Below, piece by piece: positions 23,635 through 36,500 of a stretch of 64,000 nt of DNA. The notes beneath the pieces are model-generated. The model was not told the DNA's origin, did no database searches, and worked only from the letters and a program-made list of their open reading frames with translations. Made by a program: the position numbers and the translations under genes. Positions within the stretch are counted from its first letter, which is position 1, and each line of letters begins with the position of its first letter. Source of the DNA: Sarcomyxa edulis (lineage: Eukaryota; Basidiomycota; Agaricomycetes; Agaricales; Mycenaceae); NCBI GenBank assembly GCA_009761415.1, contig QUOL01000008.1, forward strand, positions 1,054,001-1,118,000. The letters run 5' to 3'.

Positions 23635-26107
23635 TCATATTTGCTCTTTCTTGATGATATCAGCGGCCTGCAAATGGTCAATGTATTCAGCAACAAGTCC
23701 GTGCCTTTAGTTCAGCTTGGACTCACCCGTTCCCCAATCATATATACGGTGGAAGACTAATGATTTAATCAGAGCACGAAACGACACCAAGTTTCTGCTG
23801 AGACCTACCAGATGAGCACTGATTGGGAACGGAATAATAGAAGCATCTGCAGGACGACATCAACAAATTTCCGCGTGTACTCAAAAGACGAAGGTGACGC
23901 ACCGACTGCTCGAACATTGGAAGTCCCATATACCTTCAAGGACGTGTCTACTACTCCACCTAGCTCCCGAGGTAACATGGCCAGAGTTCCAACTTCGTGA
24001 TTATCGCTAGCCACCACACCTCTGAGCCAGTCTTCGACGTCCGCATCTGTTGGACGGTCGGCTCCAGGTTCAAATTCTCCGTTGTAAATTGTATCCATAG
24101 GTGGCGCAACTAGCATTTTACGAGCTAATTGGATTCCACCCACTTGAGCTGCGACGTCTAAAGGGTGGGACCAGTATGCGGGATCGACAGCTGGAGGGGT
24201 AAGAGGATCTGAAGATACAATATGGGTTCTTCCTCGAGAAAGAGGCGCATAGAGGACTGAATTGATAGTCGTGTAGTTCCTCCGAGGCCGGACGCTGAAG
24301 GACGTAGGACCCGAGTAACCAGGCTCTGTGTTTATCGAGTAAGTTGTGAAGTTCGGATCCAGTGATCACATCAATTCACCTAGATTCATTTCGAGAGGAA
24401 GTTCTTTATTTCTCTGGTATAAATCGAGAGCTATCCGGTGTTGAGCCTCTATTCCCTTCGCCAGCTCTGGAATGCCGTTCGAGAATTGAGTGGCAAAGTG
24501 AGTCAAATTGGCGTAAGCTTCCTTGAGTAGTCCACTAAGCTGAGTCTTGGAAAACACATCAGATGGGGCAGCAATCCCCAGAGATCGAGGGACTGCTGAC
24601 AACAGGCCTATATGGAAACGTTCAGTCCAACACCGAGTATTCGATAGTTGATGATGTACGTGCCTGTACGATTTTTGAACCAGAGAGCCTTCTGCTCATC
24701 AGCGAAAGCAGGGTTGAGAAGGAGAACATCCTTGGTCAAGCTGTTTGTGATTGATGTTCGTCAGAAGAATCATACCAGCCGAGATAAGTTCGCACCTGAT
24801 ATTGGTGAAAGCATTTGCCCAGCTATGAGCATGATCTGAGAAGACTCGTGAGTTTATGTCGCGATATCATGAAAAGAAGAGGAATACCTGCAAGATTCTC
24901 CCCTACCGTCGGAATTTCCAGTACAGGCCGAACACCTGCTGCTTCGAGGACTTTAGAAGAGCCAACTCCGGATTGTTCAAGGATCTTTGGGCTTCCGATC
25001 GTACCCGAAGCCAGGATAGCCTCTCGTGTAACGTTGACAATCACCTTTTTATCATCGACAATATATTCGACAGCAGAGGCTACCAGTTCGGAGCCTTCAT
25101 CTGCCTCGGACCAGATAATTCGGGTGGCTGTGGCGTTAGTGATTACCACAAAATTGGGTTGACCAGCAAATGGCGTGTAATATGCGCAAGCCGCGGAACA
25201 CCTGCGGTCATGGAACTTTAGTGACAGAGGTCTGTAGATGCGCCCATAAGCCAGAACTAGACTTTACCGAGTGTTATTAGCAGCATCAATAGAGTTCGGG
25301 GCCACTCCAACGGCATGAGGGTCTCCATTCGCCAGATCTGGAGAAGCAGGGAATCCGAGTCCTATCGAGGCGGCGCGCCAAAAAGTTGACTGGATGAAGA
25401 AAAATTTTGGAAACCCGACCTTGACTCGACCCAGAAGCCCATGTACCGCTGGGATGAATCGAGCGCCAGCGGCAGCTTGGAACGAGTTTGGCGCGGTGAA
25501 TATCTCGGACTTTTTGAAGAAAGGTAGAAGAGAATCCCATGTCCAGGTCGAATCGTTATTGAGGCTCCCCCAGGCATCATATTGTTCTTTTTCGGCGCGA
25601 GGCTGGAACAAGTCTTCAGAGAGATAATGATTATCTGAAATCGTGGTGCTTACGAAGATCATACTGTTAATGATCGTGCTACCTCCAAGTGCCTTCCCAG
25701 CGTTGACAGTGACAGTGCGGTTGTTCAAGTTCGCTTGTGGCACGGTGTTGTAGGCCCAGTTGAGAGTCGTGAATGACTGTCCTGTTCCGATCAATCCCGG
25801 GATGAACACCTGGAGATATCATTCATTCATGAGTGCCACACTTGAGATTTGTGTGATGGACCTACCTCTGGGAGATTCTCAGCATTAGGCCCGGCTTCGA
25901 TGACGGCGACCGTGACAGACTTGTTCTCAGCGAGACGGCTGGCGACTGTGAGGCCACTATGGGGTTGTGAGGTCTGAGCTGACAATCTGACGTCGTATGT
26001 GAGACAACTCACGCAGTTCCTCCGCCGATCACCACATAGTCATAGGTAGCGCCAGCTCGGACAGAAGAAAACGCTAGAGCTAGTATCAGGGCTTGCGTAG
26101 ACAACAT
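23635..26107 (-). CDS. Secreted GMC oxidoreductase (AA3-type, FAD-dependent)
   Basis: A flavin-dependent alcohol or sugar oxidase/dehydrogenase of the aryl-alcohol oxidase/glucose oxidase family, likely extracellular and H2O2-supplying. The ATG at 26107-26105 opens a signal peptide (MLSTQALILALAFSSVRA), directly followed by the FAD-binding motif VIGGGTAGLTVASRL with an intron inside it. Other family blocks are VAVIEAGP, GKALGGSTIINSMIF, REAILASGTIGSPKILEQSG and SDNHEVGTLAMLPRELGG with the catalytic His. The C-terminal exons give VDASIIPFPISAHLSSTVYMIGERAADIIK. The stop is at 23635. At least nine introns are needed and all junctions read were in frame. The substrate cannot be assigned. It is convergent with the DUF6593 gene, 282 bp away. 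Confidence 0.9.
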
Positions 26108-27900
26108 GTGCAGAAAACAGTTGCTATAGGTGGGGACTACTCTGCGTACCTCACCTTTATACTGACACAGCAGTCATTCTACCGGCGGTATAAGCAAAGA
26201 AACGGGCAGTCGTTTCAAGGTACGACTATACCGAAATCGATCTTCTCGGTGTTTTCTTCGTGGCCCTTGGGCGCTCAGTAAAATAAGTTGTTCGGGGAAG
26301 CGTTGAAGGGTTTATCGCCAGTATTCCTGGAACATCGCAAGTCAAGTCAGTCGAGCACATCATATAGACTATGGGATTGACAAACATGTAAGGGGAGCTC
26401 TGTCAACACTACGGAGAAACATACAGATAGAGCGATGGCCGACGTATGCTTGACGAGCAGGTGACTTCCTGCGTCGGGGTTGCCATCATACCGTTTGTCA
26501 GGCGGCGACCGAAGTGCTAACAAATATGCAGACGACTTTGAGAAATGCGCGCTGGAGAGAACAACATAAATGCGGAACATCGAGTAGCTAAATTGATTGA
26601 TGCCACTTCCGGTGCCACAAACTCTACCGCCGTGGTAGTATAGGCGCCGGCCGAGAGACTGCGACCTGACAGCTCGACATGGAACGGCCCTCGACGATGC
26701 ATCTGCCGTAACAAAGAGACTAGAGGTTTGCCAGATGAACAGCGGGGCAACACATGGATGTGTTGCTGAAGATTGGGATTCGCAACGCAGAACAGCTGGT
26801 ACTCGATGGTAAACATGAAGAGACCGGGTTGCCGACCTCAGGTGATCTTGACTCCTTGAACAAGGAATTCAGCCATCTAGTCTACTCTATGTTTTCTAGA
26901 CTCACTTGAATTTGACCGAACCGCTGGAGCAGAGTCGGCGAAAATCAATTCTGTATTGCAGCCACAGCCGTCAAACTGAGTTCAACAAGAGACGCAAGAT
27001 TTCAGTGCTGTTCAGATGTCTGATCACTGTTGCGGATGGATGGTCAACTTCGGCTTGCCAACAACTTGACCCCAGGTTGTCCTACTCAGCCTATCGCATC
27101 CCTCACCAAGATCCGGCCTGGAGATCATTGTCAAATTTCGGAGGCGGCCCGGGCTTGTCGGTCTAATTGGCCTAACGGAAAGCGAATGCGAGGGCGTCTT
27201 CATATTTTTGGATGGTATTGATACAGGGTATAGTTTCATTGCGCCATTATGGTTATGGCCATTGCAACGCAAGCAAGGGCAACGTATGGTGACAGTCTCT
27301 CCCCTAGATTTCTAATATAAGTATATGGAGACATACATATGCAAGGTTGGATCACCTATGCGTGCAGACATGAAGAAAAGGCCGAGAAAGCTAGTGTACT
27401 TGTGAGAATGTCATCCAGAAGAGTGGATAGACAAATCCCCGCTCACCCTTGCTTGTTTCTGTCAACGAGTCGTGGAGCGACACCACGAACGTATGTGCAT
27501 GTGCATATCATCAAGATGATGACTAGAAGAAGCGATTGAAAGTTGAACAGTGCAGACTGGTAAGCAACACATCAGCCTTAAGCATAGATCCAATGAGTTC
27601 AGAAACATTCACCATTGAGTATGGTATAGATTGAGTGCGCTCGTATAGGATAAGTCAGTATATTTTCCGGGTTTTGAGTCTTGAGTCTTGACGTCGCGGT
27701 GAACGTTGAGCTACGTTGAGAGAGCCTCTGTCACAATTTCATCAGCAAAAGGGACCGGGCCTCTTGACGGCCCGTAATTCGTCGTGAAGCTCAAAATCCG
27801 TCATGAAGCTCGAAATGTTCATGACCATCTCATGAGAGCCTCGTCAAAAGACTAAGTTTTCAGAACTTCTCATGAGGCCTCGCGTAGTTATCGAGGCTCA
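26108..27900. other. Gene-poor tract, first part
   Basis: This starts with the promoter of the GMC gene. Open frames (for example 26517-26816 minus and 26906-27166 plus) are isolated and match nothing I know. From about 27.66 kb repetitive CATGAGGC/CGTCATGAAGCTC words appear, suggesting degraded repeat DNA. Confidence 0.45.
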
Positions 27901-27925
27901 TGAGGCTATTTGGGGTTCACGAGGG

Positions 27926-29448
27926 TTAGGGAGCTTGGTGAGGCTCTTTAGGCTTAGTGACCTTATTGCAATTGAGCTCGAATATAGCCGTAATAAAATG
28001 ATATTGCACGAAGTCTAAGTCTACTAGAGTCCTACAGGAAATGGCAAGCGGATGAAGTAGGTGTCGAGAGAGCGAGTAGGAACAGTCTGAGAGGTGCGAG
28101 TAAATGAGCAAGGCAACTGCTAGGAAAAGTCAAGTCAGACTTGCAGATCGAAAGGACACGGAACTGAGCACATACCGAGAAATATAGAGAAGAACTGGTA
28201 CAAGAACAGCTACAAGATAAGTCACTGAGTAGATATGGAACAAAGCATGAGGAGACGGCATACCTTTGGGAGATGCCGGGTGGTGGAGCGACAGAAAGAG
28301 CGATACGATGCGATGCGACGATTAGCGATGATGAGCGGTGGGATGATTAGCAATGAGCGGTGGATTATAGGCTACTGAGAGGTAGTTATCAGCGATACAG
28401 AAAGGAACTTGAGAGTGAGTACGTGCCGACGGGTAACGATGAATAGTGCGTAGTCGCGGTAACAATTACCGGTGAATATCGAAGGGTACTGGAAGGTAAT
28501 CAGGTCAATGACATAGATACGAAGACTACGCTTGATCACATACCAAGAATATACAGTTATTTGCATGGGAGAGAGCTAGGTATGCCATGAGTATAGTTAA
28601 AGTTGTGGACAAGACAAGTACTTACCGTTGTAGTCGTTGATAGCCGAGTGATGACTATCGAGAGACTGCGAAGGTAAATTACATCAGGAGGAATAGTGAT
28701 AGGAGAGGTCGACGTACGGCGATGATGAGCCTCGAAACGGTGCAAGACAGAAAAAGGCTATCTGCTAGAAATGTCAGAAAGTCGAGTCGCAATCAAATAA
28801 TCACATACAGGTGACACGATAAGATGAGAAGTCCTCGTCACTGTTGTTGATGCCGTCGTAAGAGCTGCTGTCAACAAGAGACAAGCCAAAGACCGTCCTA
28901 TAAGTATGATATCTCGAGCTCGACAGACTTACGTGATCGGACGTACTGTTGCCACCTTTCGAGAGTCTTCATGGGATATCGGACGTTCCGTACTGAGAGT
29001 CCCATTTCTCCAGCGGGTTGAATCCGAAGAATGGAGTTTAAACCAATCCACATCGTAATGTGGATTGGTAGGATGATGGGACGGGGTTGTCGACTTAAAT
29101 TCCTGACGGAAACGCGACAACCCCGCATGATATGGTGAGGAAGAATATTGTGAGAAACCATGGTATATTGCATTAACAATATCCATTTCTGCATCCCCCG
29201 GGTCTTTAGACCCGCATATAGGGATATATAGACGCACGATGCGTCTGGAATTTGGCCATGTTGCGATATTACTGAGTTTTCGCCAGAGAAGCCGTTGTGC
29301 AGTCAATTGTGGGGCTACGGCTCGAAATCTCCCTGAAGGGTGTCAGCCAGACCTGTCCAAAATGGCATACCTCGAACGAGAGCGAGCAGATGAGAGGCCG
29401 GAGGAGGAGAATTGACGACACCCCAGGCACATGGTGGTCCTGGAGGTA
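27926..29448 (-). other. Possible cryptic multi-exon gene, unresolved
   Basis: Read on minus, the region has many good donors (GTATGTGC, GTATGCCG, GTATGTGA, GTAAGTAC, GTAAGTCT) followed by plausible acceptors (CCTAG, TCTAG, ACAG). Joined pieces give readable peptide, for example an ATG at about 29448 followed by SLPPGPPCAWGVVNSPPPAS, a 100-residue frame containing DIVNAIYHGFSQYSSSPYHA, and short Ser/Asp/Asn-rich exons such as SSYDGINNSDEDFSSYRVT. I could not obtain one continuous frame and recognise no domain. It could be a fast-evolving gene, a decayed gene or chance splice words in repeat-derived DNA. Confidence 0.25.
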
Positions 29449-29479
29449 AAGACATTTCAAAGTCCGCCCGATCTGCATT

Positions 29480-32400
29480 TGGACTTAGACGCGTCGCGTC
29501 GAAGTCGCGTCACCGTCGACCTTGACTTGTCTAAGTCCTTCCTCAGGCTCAAGGTGCCCAGATAGTCGAATACTGGTTAATATACTCTAGACCACAATGG
29601 ATGTGAGGCAAAGGTCCTTGTTCTATTATTTTCCGAGTAGCGCGAAGCCAGAACATTAATTATTCTGCGGTGTCAATCCACCGGAAGATGGACAAGATAG
29701 AGGTATATGCCATCCGGAGTATAAATCAGCATAAGCCAGTGAATTGTCTCCTACAGAGGACCAAAGGGGCTAAGACTGAATCAACGAGACTGGACGTTGA
29801 CCGGCGCAAAACCCGGCGAGTACCAGTAGATTTCACCTGCGACAGGTACGTCTTTGATCAGAGACGTCGGATAGTGATTAGGCCGCGTCAGATGAGGTTG
29901 TACCAAGTATATAGCAAATTTATAGGACTACTTCACCGTTCGAGAGTACCGAAAAAGGTCCCTGAAGTGCGCCAACCACGATTTCTCTCGAGCCTCGGGT
30001 GAGACCTCATGAGCACTCGAAAACCCTCGCGAAGGTACGATAGCGCGATGGAGGCTGGTGAGCGCTCGCTGTGTTTTTGATGATCTCGTCATAGCTTGAA
30101 AACAAAAGTCAGATCTCGGGACGGCCCGATACTCTTGCCGCCGTTCGTGACGGTCACAAACCGTCACGACGATTCCGCACTTTTGCTGATGTTGGTGACG
30201 ACGACACGTGTCCATTAGTCACCGACCTGTGCATTCTTCGTCACGTTGGTTCCGATGAAATCCCTTCTCAAACTTGGCTATCGATGTGCATTGTGCAACT
30301 CAAGTGCAACTATATCGATTGTATCTGAATGTTGCTAACTACCCACTCTCGAGCTTCATAGATGGCTATTTTGCATGCTCTACGAAGCTCAAGGATTCTC
30401 TTAGAGCGCAGCACGAGTTGGGTTCCACATTCTCAGGGAGAAACTCAAAGTTATGAAGGAGCACTAGGTCAAACTGTGTCCTCACATATGCCGTGTCTCG
30501 TGAGTCATGCTCCCATCCATCTCCAATCACACGTTTTATGAAACTTTATCATCTGGATGCAGGTCCATTCCGAACGAGATTGAAAAGAGGCATGCGACAT
30601 TATTGGAATAATTACCTCGAACCGAATTCGCCAGCAGAAGAACTCGTACCCGGTGGTTTCCTTATCCCTTCAGGCAGCCTTCTAAGCTGACGATAGCCTC
30701 TGTTCGGGGAAATGGCATCGATGCTACTAGCTGGTCGGTCATTGACAAGCGCCATTAGCTGTCTCACTTGGAGGTCGATAACACCCGGTCCATCTCCGAT
30801 GCGACGCTGGCTTTACATGACCTGCCCATCGGAGTACTACCCGGCATCTACGATATCTGGGGTTGGAAAATCAAGGCAGAGTCAAATGCTGTGATCCTCC
30901 GACGCTGTCTTCCTTTCATATTATACCTCGATGACGTTGGTCCATGAAAATAGATTTGTCGGGGTGTGGTCTTACGACAGCTGATCCATTCATCAGAGCT
31001 TCTTTCGTCGTATTTCTACGCGAACTTTGTGTTGCTAGAAATGAACCAATCTCGTTTTTGATGAAGTGAGTCTTTGATTGCGTCTGATACAGGCTTCATT
31101 CCTCAACTTTCCGTCCGTCGCTTCACCTCGAGTGCTGTGACAAGAGCATCGACAATGTCACGTCCGAGATGTCAATTGATCAGCCCATCACTGATTACAA
31201 CTACAGAGTGTTTTGCATCTTCGTCTTTCCTATCTGACGCGATTCCTACTTCTTTCGTATCAACGTACACTGCGAACCAGGCAATTTCAGCTACCGAAAT
31301 TTACTTCAAGTTCCCTCCGCTTTTGGTGGCAGAGTCTGTGGTGATAGGAAATTACGAACCTCCAATCAGCGCTTAAGCAGAAATTACTGAACAGATACAC
31401 CCACCAGAAGATTGACTATGTCGTCTATCAACGTCCCTATAACCCCACCAGTAAGCAGCCGTGGTAAGAGCAATGAGGGCGGCGGTTCCCAGTATCTCAT
31501 GTTTCGCCATTACGGTCAGTCAGTACGTCAATACCATGTTCGTTTCTGGATACGGCTGCTCACAACGTTATTGTTCTTACCCCCAGCGTTGTTGATCCAT
31601 TTGTTCATATTACCAGGATTACCAGCGGTTTGTCGGCGTAGACGAGTGGGATACATGTGCCGCGCAATGTGGTAGGTTGTTTCGAAAAGTTCACAGAAGT
31701 CGTACGAACGCGAAGCTCACTTGGACCCGTTTTTATCATGCAGGGGGTGTGAGCCTCGGATTCAAGTTAAGCCTCTTCGTTGGCCATGGGGTCTTGCCTC
31801 TCGCCATGTAAGGAGGTGTGAAGTCATGGTTCACAGGCTTGACGAGCTGACTAGGTTGGTCTCGACGTTACAGAAAGGACTCGAACTATGGACAACTGAC
31901 ACCGGGGCTGCATTTCTGGTTGTATTTAGGCGGCGAAGAAGCGACAGGGGAGGAAGACTGCCAATCATCATGATTCAGAAGAGAACCAAAGCTTCAGGCG
32001 TCACAGAATCCATTAAATTCGGAACTACGTCACTTGCTACCAGTCGCGCCTTCACAAGTTCAACTCGCTGGCAATGTCACTGTCAGAAATCTCTATATAT
32101 ATTGGGAGCGAAACATCCATGATCTCCATCTAGCCTCTACATACACACTTTGATCTATCGCAGCCTCAGGTCTCGATTTTTTGAGGCGGCTCCGGGCTTC
32201 GATCTCTCAAAGGAGAAAAAACAACAGCACTGGTGTGTCGCCTTGAAAGATCTCCTATTAATTAATTCCTTTCGTCAGATAGAAATCCAAATACGACCCA
32301 GAAGGACATACACGATCATCCCTGTACACGGGTTTGAATCGCACTACACATTCGGTAAGTACAAATTCCCATACACACCGATATTCTGACACCCTTGTAT

Positions 32401-33550
32401 TCGTCGAATCTATCCCCGTAGACTTTTCACTCGTCGTTATGGACATCAAACTCAGAGTTCCACAGCAATCGGTGCTAGAACTAATCTTGGTGTCCACGTC
32501 TTCGTCGTCGAGTTTTATTGCTCGCGAAAGAAAACGAAAAGAAAAAGAGCCGCCCTTCAGGTATCAGGACTAGCCGACCGATTTTGTAACTATGGCCGTT
32601 GACGACGGCTTAAGATTCTTGACCAAATACTCATACCCGACCTTCTCGCAGAGACAAGGGCATATGTCTTTCTTCCGTTACGTGCGTCAACATCGTGATA
32701 TACCCCAGGACTTCTGACTTCGGAATGGTACTTCTTGATCTACCCACGCGTCAAGAATTGGAAATACGTCTCGTGTCTCCTGCGTCTTCCTGACCATCGC
32801 TTTGGGCGATGTTCTCTGGACATCCGTGGATGAAAATCGATTCCAGGCTTGACATTTCGTGCTCTACGATTCGCTCGGATTGCAGTCTGCCCACCAATAG
32901 GAATAAAAAAACTCTCATGTCAGCCCTCGCTGTTATGGTACGATATGGTCAGCTACAGCCGGCCGTATGGTAGTCGAAGCTCGACTTGGACTTCTGGAAT
33001 CGTTTCTGCCATCGTTCTGAGTATGTCCTTGACTACCAGCCTTCCAGAGATCTGCGAGCTAGTCCTCACTGGATCAAATATGCTCTAGAGTCAGCCAATA
33101 TAATGAACTTCGCCTTTCTCTTCGGATCCGGACGGATCCGGACATATGGGCCAATCTCCTTCACAAGCGTACAAAGTCCGTTCTCGATCTTCAATTCCCA
33201 AACGTTCCTCGAGTGTCGAACATGTTCGTCATTCGCGAAGAATGGTCAACGCTGGCCCCAGCCTAATGATCGAGGGTATGGGGAAGCCGCCGGACGCGAT
33301 ATCGAAATTAACTCGATAGATTCATTTATAATGTGATTATAATGGGAACTAACGAAACCGACAAATGCTCACGAAAGCTCACGAAAGAGATCATGATCTG
33401 GAAGACCACTGCCGTAACGTTGCGTGTGGTGCCAGTGGGAATACGAAGCTGCGAAGCTGTTCTTTACGAAGATGCCAATGACGACACCGCATACAACGTC
33501 ATACTACTTGTATTTGAAAGTACCACCAGGATAACTTCGAAATATTGATG
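29480..33550. other. Gene-poor tract, middle part, with possible decayed coding pieces
   Basis: Several plus-strand stretches look protein-like for 50-80 residues in shifting frames (about 30.5-30.9 kb with LHDLPIGVLPGIYDIWGWK, and 31.4-32.1 kb with a hydrophobic LLTTLLFLPPALLIHLFILP). None joins into a gene through credible splice sites. No retrotransposon domain (RT, integrase, RNase H) was seen. I take it as decayed or unrecognised sequence. Confidence 0.35.
30145..30169. repeat. Perfect 10-bp inverted repeat with 5-nt loop
   Basis: TCGTGACGGT, loop CACAA, then ACCGTCACGA. The stem is perfect and GC-rich. It lies in the gene-poor tract and does not sit at the end of any gene I could define, so a terminator role is not supported. 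Confidence 0.6.
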
Positions 33551-36500
33551 TATACAAAACGCATAACATTAAAACCGTTCTACGAAATAACCTATGATCC
33601 CTTTTACTGCTATTACATGTATAGTATAGACTACCCAGCGAGAACTCGAATACAGCTGAAGGAGATTGATGTGATGGGTGACGATTGTGATGATTGATGA
33701 GATAGATATGCGAACGATGGAAAACTGGAAAGCAAAAATGAAACTGAGAGCGGGCACCGTGGACGCGGCTACAGCCGAATTGTCCAGCATTCGATTGTCA
33801 GCTGCTCCTAAACAAATCCCCCTTCTACCGATGACGCGCCCGCTCTAACGGTGAGGGATTGCCGGTCAAGGTCTAGGGATGCCTCGACGCGACGTTGGGA
33901 GCTGAGCCGGATCGTAGTGATATGATTAGATGGAGTTGTTACAAGACGATGACGACGATGGAAAGACGTGGATGGAGAGAATGCATGTCGGCCCAGATGC
34001 ACATAAATATAGAGAGAAATGAAATGCGCAGTTGAAGCTTGCAACGGGCGCGTATTAGAGATGTAGGACCGTGGGCTATGGCTATCTCCGTGCCACATAT
34101 TTCCAGTAATGAGCGTTAGGAGGCTATCAAATCTATCGTCAGTATGAAAGGACTTCGTGAACTAAAGAACGCACCTCTGTCCCTGGCGCTGAGGTGTCTG
34201 AAAGAAAAAACACAGATCGGGTCAGAAACGAGGACTGGAAGCTATGCCTCGCTGACGATAACTCACGATCTCGTACGCACTCCCAGATATCTACGCCCCG
34301 TCCTCGGGGATCCCAGATGCCGCATTGCTTGCCAACTGTCCAATATACGTTCAACTCCCAGACTCGCGTAGCGTTACTAATGACGGGCGCAGACATTGGT
34401 GAAATGTTGTTGTCAAAGATGGTGGTCGACGTCGACACAAAGAGGAGGATTGAAGGGGTACAAAAGTCCAGATGGATAGATACGATTCAGGTGGGGTGAA
34501 ACGAGAGATAAAATTGCAAGTGGAGCATAAACAGAAGGGGGATTTTATAGGTTGGTGACATACGGCGAAACAGCCGGAGGAAGGACGGGAGCACTGCCCT
34601 TTGTTGGATTTCAGATTGTAAAGAAATCTGCACTTCCCGCTCCCGGATCTTGTTGGTCAGATCTTGCCCTTTGTCGTATAGATATATATAAAATCGACCC
34701 TGGGATTCACCCAAGATATATACACGGCCTTTTGAAATGTCAGTAAGCTAGAAAGGAGTGTTCCGGTACATGAGGCTAACCCGCAAAGTTTTGCATCTTG
34801 CACTGAGAGCTTCCGTTCCATCCGATGCATATGAGCCATGCGGACGCATTCCGATACTTCCACCGGGTTGTGATATGTAGTTCTGCGGACCATTGAGGGT
34901 GCGAGTCGATGCCAGCTGAGATCGAGTCGACTTGGGGGCGTTGATTCTTTGATCACTTATTATTGGGTAGTTCAAATCACGTCAAAATCAAATCAGACCT
35001 ATTTCTCCTCGGAAAACGTGTCTTGTGCGTTCTACTTTGCGTCATCTGAAAGGGATCAAAGGGGGCTCAAGAACCACGAAGGTAAGCAGACTCTCCACGT
35101 CATGAGGTTGGTCGGAAACTGCGTCGACCGAGACGAAGCGGTAACCGTGTTTCCACACACACACACACACAAGCAAGTTCCAACGCGTTATCGATGGCGC
35201 GACTATTATCGATGGAATAGCTGGGGTAGGAGCGCGTACACGGGTCCACCCCATGATACCATTTTTTGATCGCGATTATCAACCCGTAAAACGGAGTTGA
35301 CGACAATTTCTGACTCCGAACAAAGGCGAGCATGGGATTAATCGACCTAGTTTATTGAGATCCGGTCGATAAGTATTGCCCCGGCTCAGGTAATCCATCG
35401 ATAAGATGCATATTTCTTACAAGGGATGCAAATCTGTTGCTCGTGTACATCTCCTTTGCCCCGATAAGCTGCGAAGAACGGGACACATGATGTTGAGCTG
35501 ACGTTTGGAAGACGCAATCATCCCTAAAAGCCGAAAACCAATAATGGCTTGACAGACCGAACGGAGAGTATCTCGAATTTTCCAGAGAATCCTACTAGGC
35601 GCGTCCTTCTCGCAGCCCACAGACAACAAATACGTCGTCGTCGTCGTCGACGTGAGCCGGTTGTCGTCGCAACCACTAATAGCTCTGTGGCGGCCCGACA
35701 CAGCAAGTAGCTGGTTAATCCGTCGGGCTCCACCGAGCCTTAGTGACGAGTAAAGCGTCCAGACCGACGTCGCGATTACCAGCTGTGGATTAAGGAAATT
35801 CGTCGCAATGAGGTCCCACTGTCCCAGAATGGTTTGAGTGAAGAAGAACCACGGATGACGATAGGCACTGGTGACCGCGTCCGTTCGGAAGAGCAAGATT
35901 CAATATAGACATGCAAGGTCCGAATGATAAAAAAAGCAGGGCGCAGAGTGGTGCAAAGTATCGAAAGAACTTGGCACCTCATAAGTTTGACATAAGGGCT
36001 TGAAAGCTCGTGTCGATTAGGGGGCTGTGCAGAAAGGTAAAATGCAATCTTCTGCCCAGAACAGGTCAGCATCAGGTAAGGGGGCATAAATCACCTTGTG
36101 AACGAGCTTGACCACTGGCTCGGCCGTTCATGACTTTGGAGGCTGATGTATGATACGTTCCCTTGGGCCGACAGGTACTCGAGTGACGATGCAGAGAGGG
36201 GTATTCTAGAACGTGATTCATCGTGTCTCACACCCGAGGGATGAGCGGAGTACGAAGGTGTGGATGGATAGCACACATATGGTAAAAAAGTCGCAGGGAA
36301 CCTGATCGCCGTTCATCAATCCAATCATGCGTTGAATAAGTACAGCGTAGAGCGCCACATGCGTTCCGTCCTGTTGTTTTGTTTCATTTCACGATCGTGG
36401 ACGAAGAGAGGAAAAAACAGGTCTCCGTTTACGATAAGTATTTGAATTTGACCAACGACGGCGACCTGGTGATGGGATGGGCTTGGGGAACATGTTCCTC

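Noticed and set aside
30145..30169. Transcription terminator
   Set aside because: Hairpin terminators are a bacterial feature, and no gene end lies here.
32035..32110. CBM21-like (starch-binding) fragment, QVQLAGNVTVRNL
   Set aside because: Only a dozen residues resemble the domain; flanking sequence does not continue it in any frame.
35417..35896. 159-codon minus-strand frame
   Set aside because: No domain, no splice partners and biased Thr/Arg/Ser runs; left inside the gene-poor tract.
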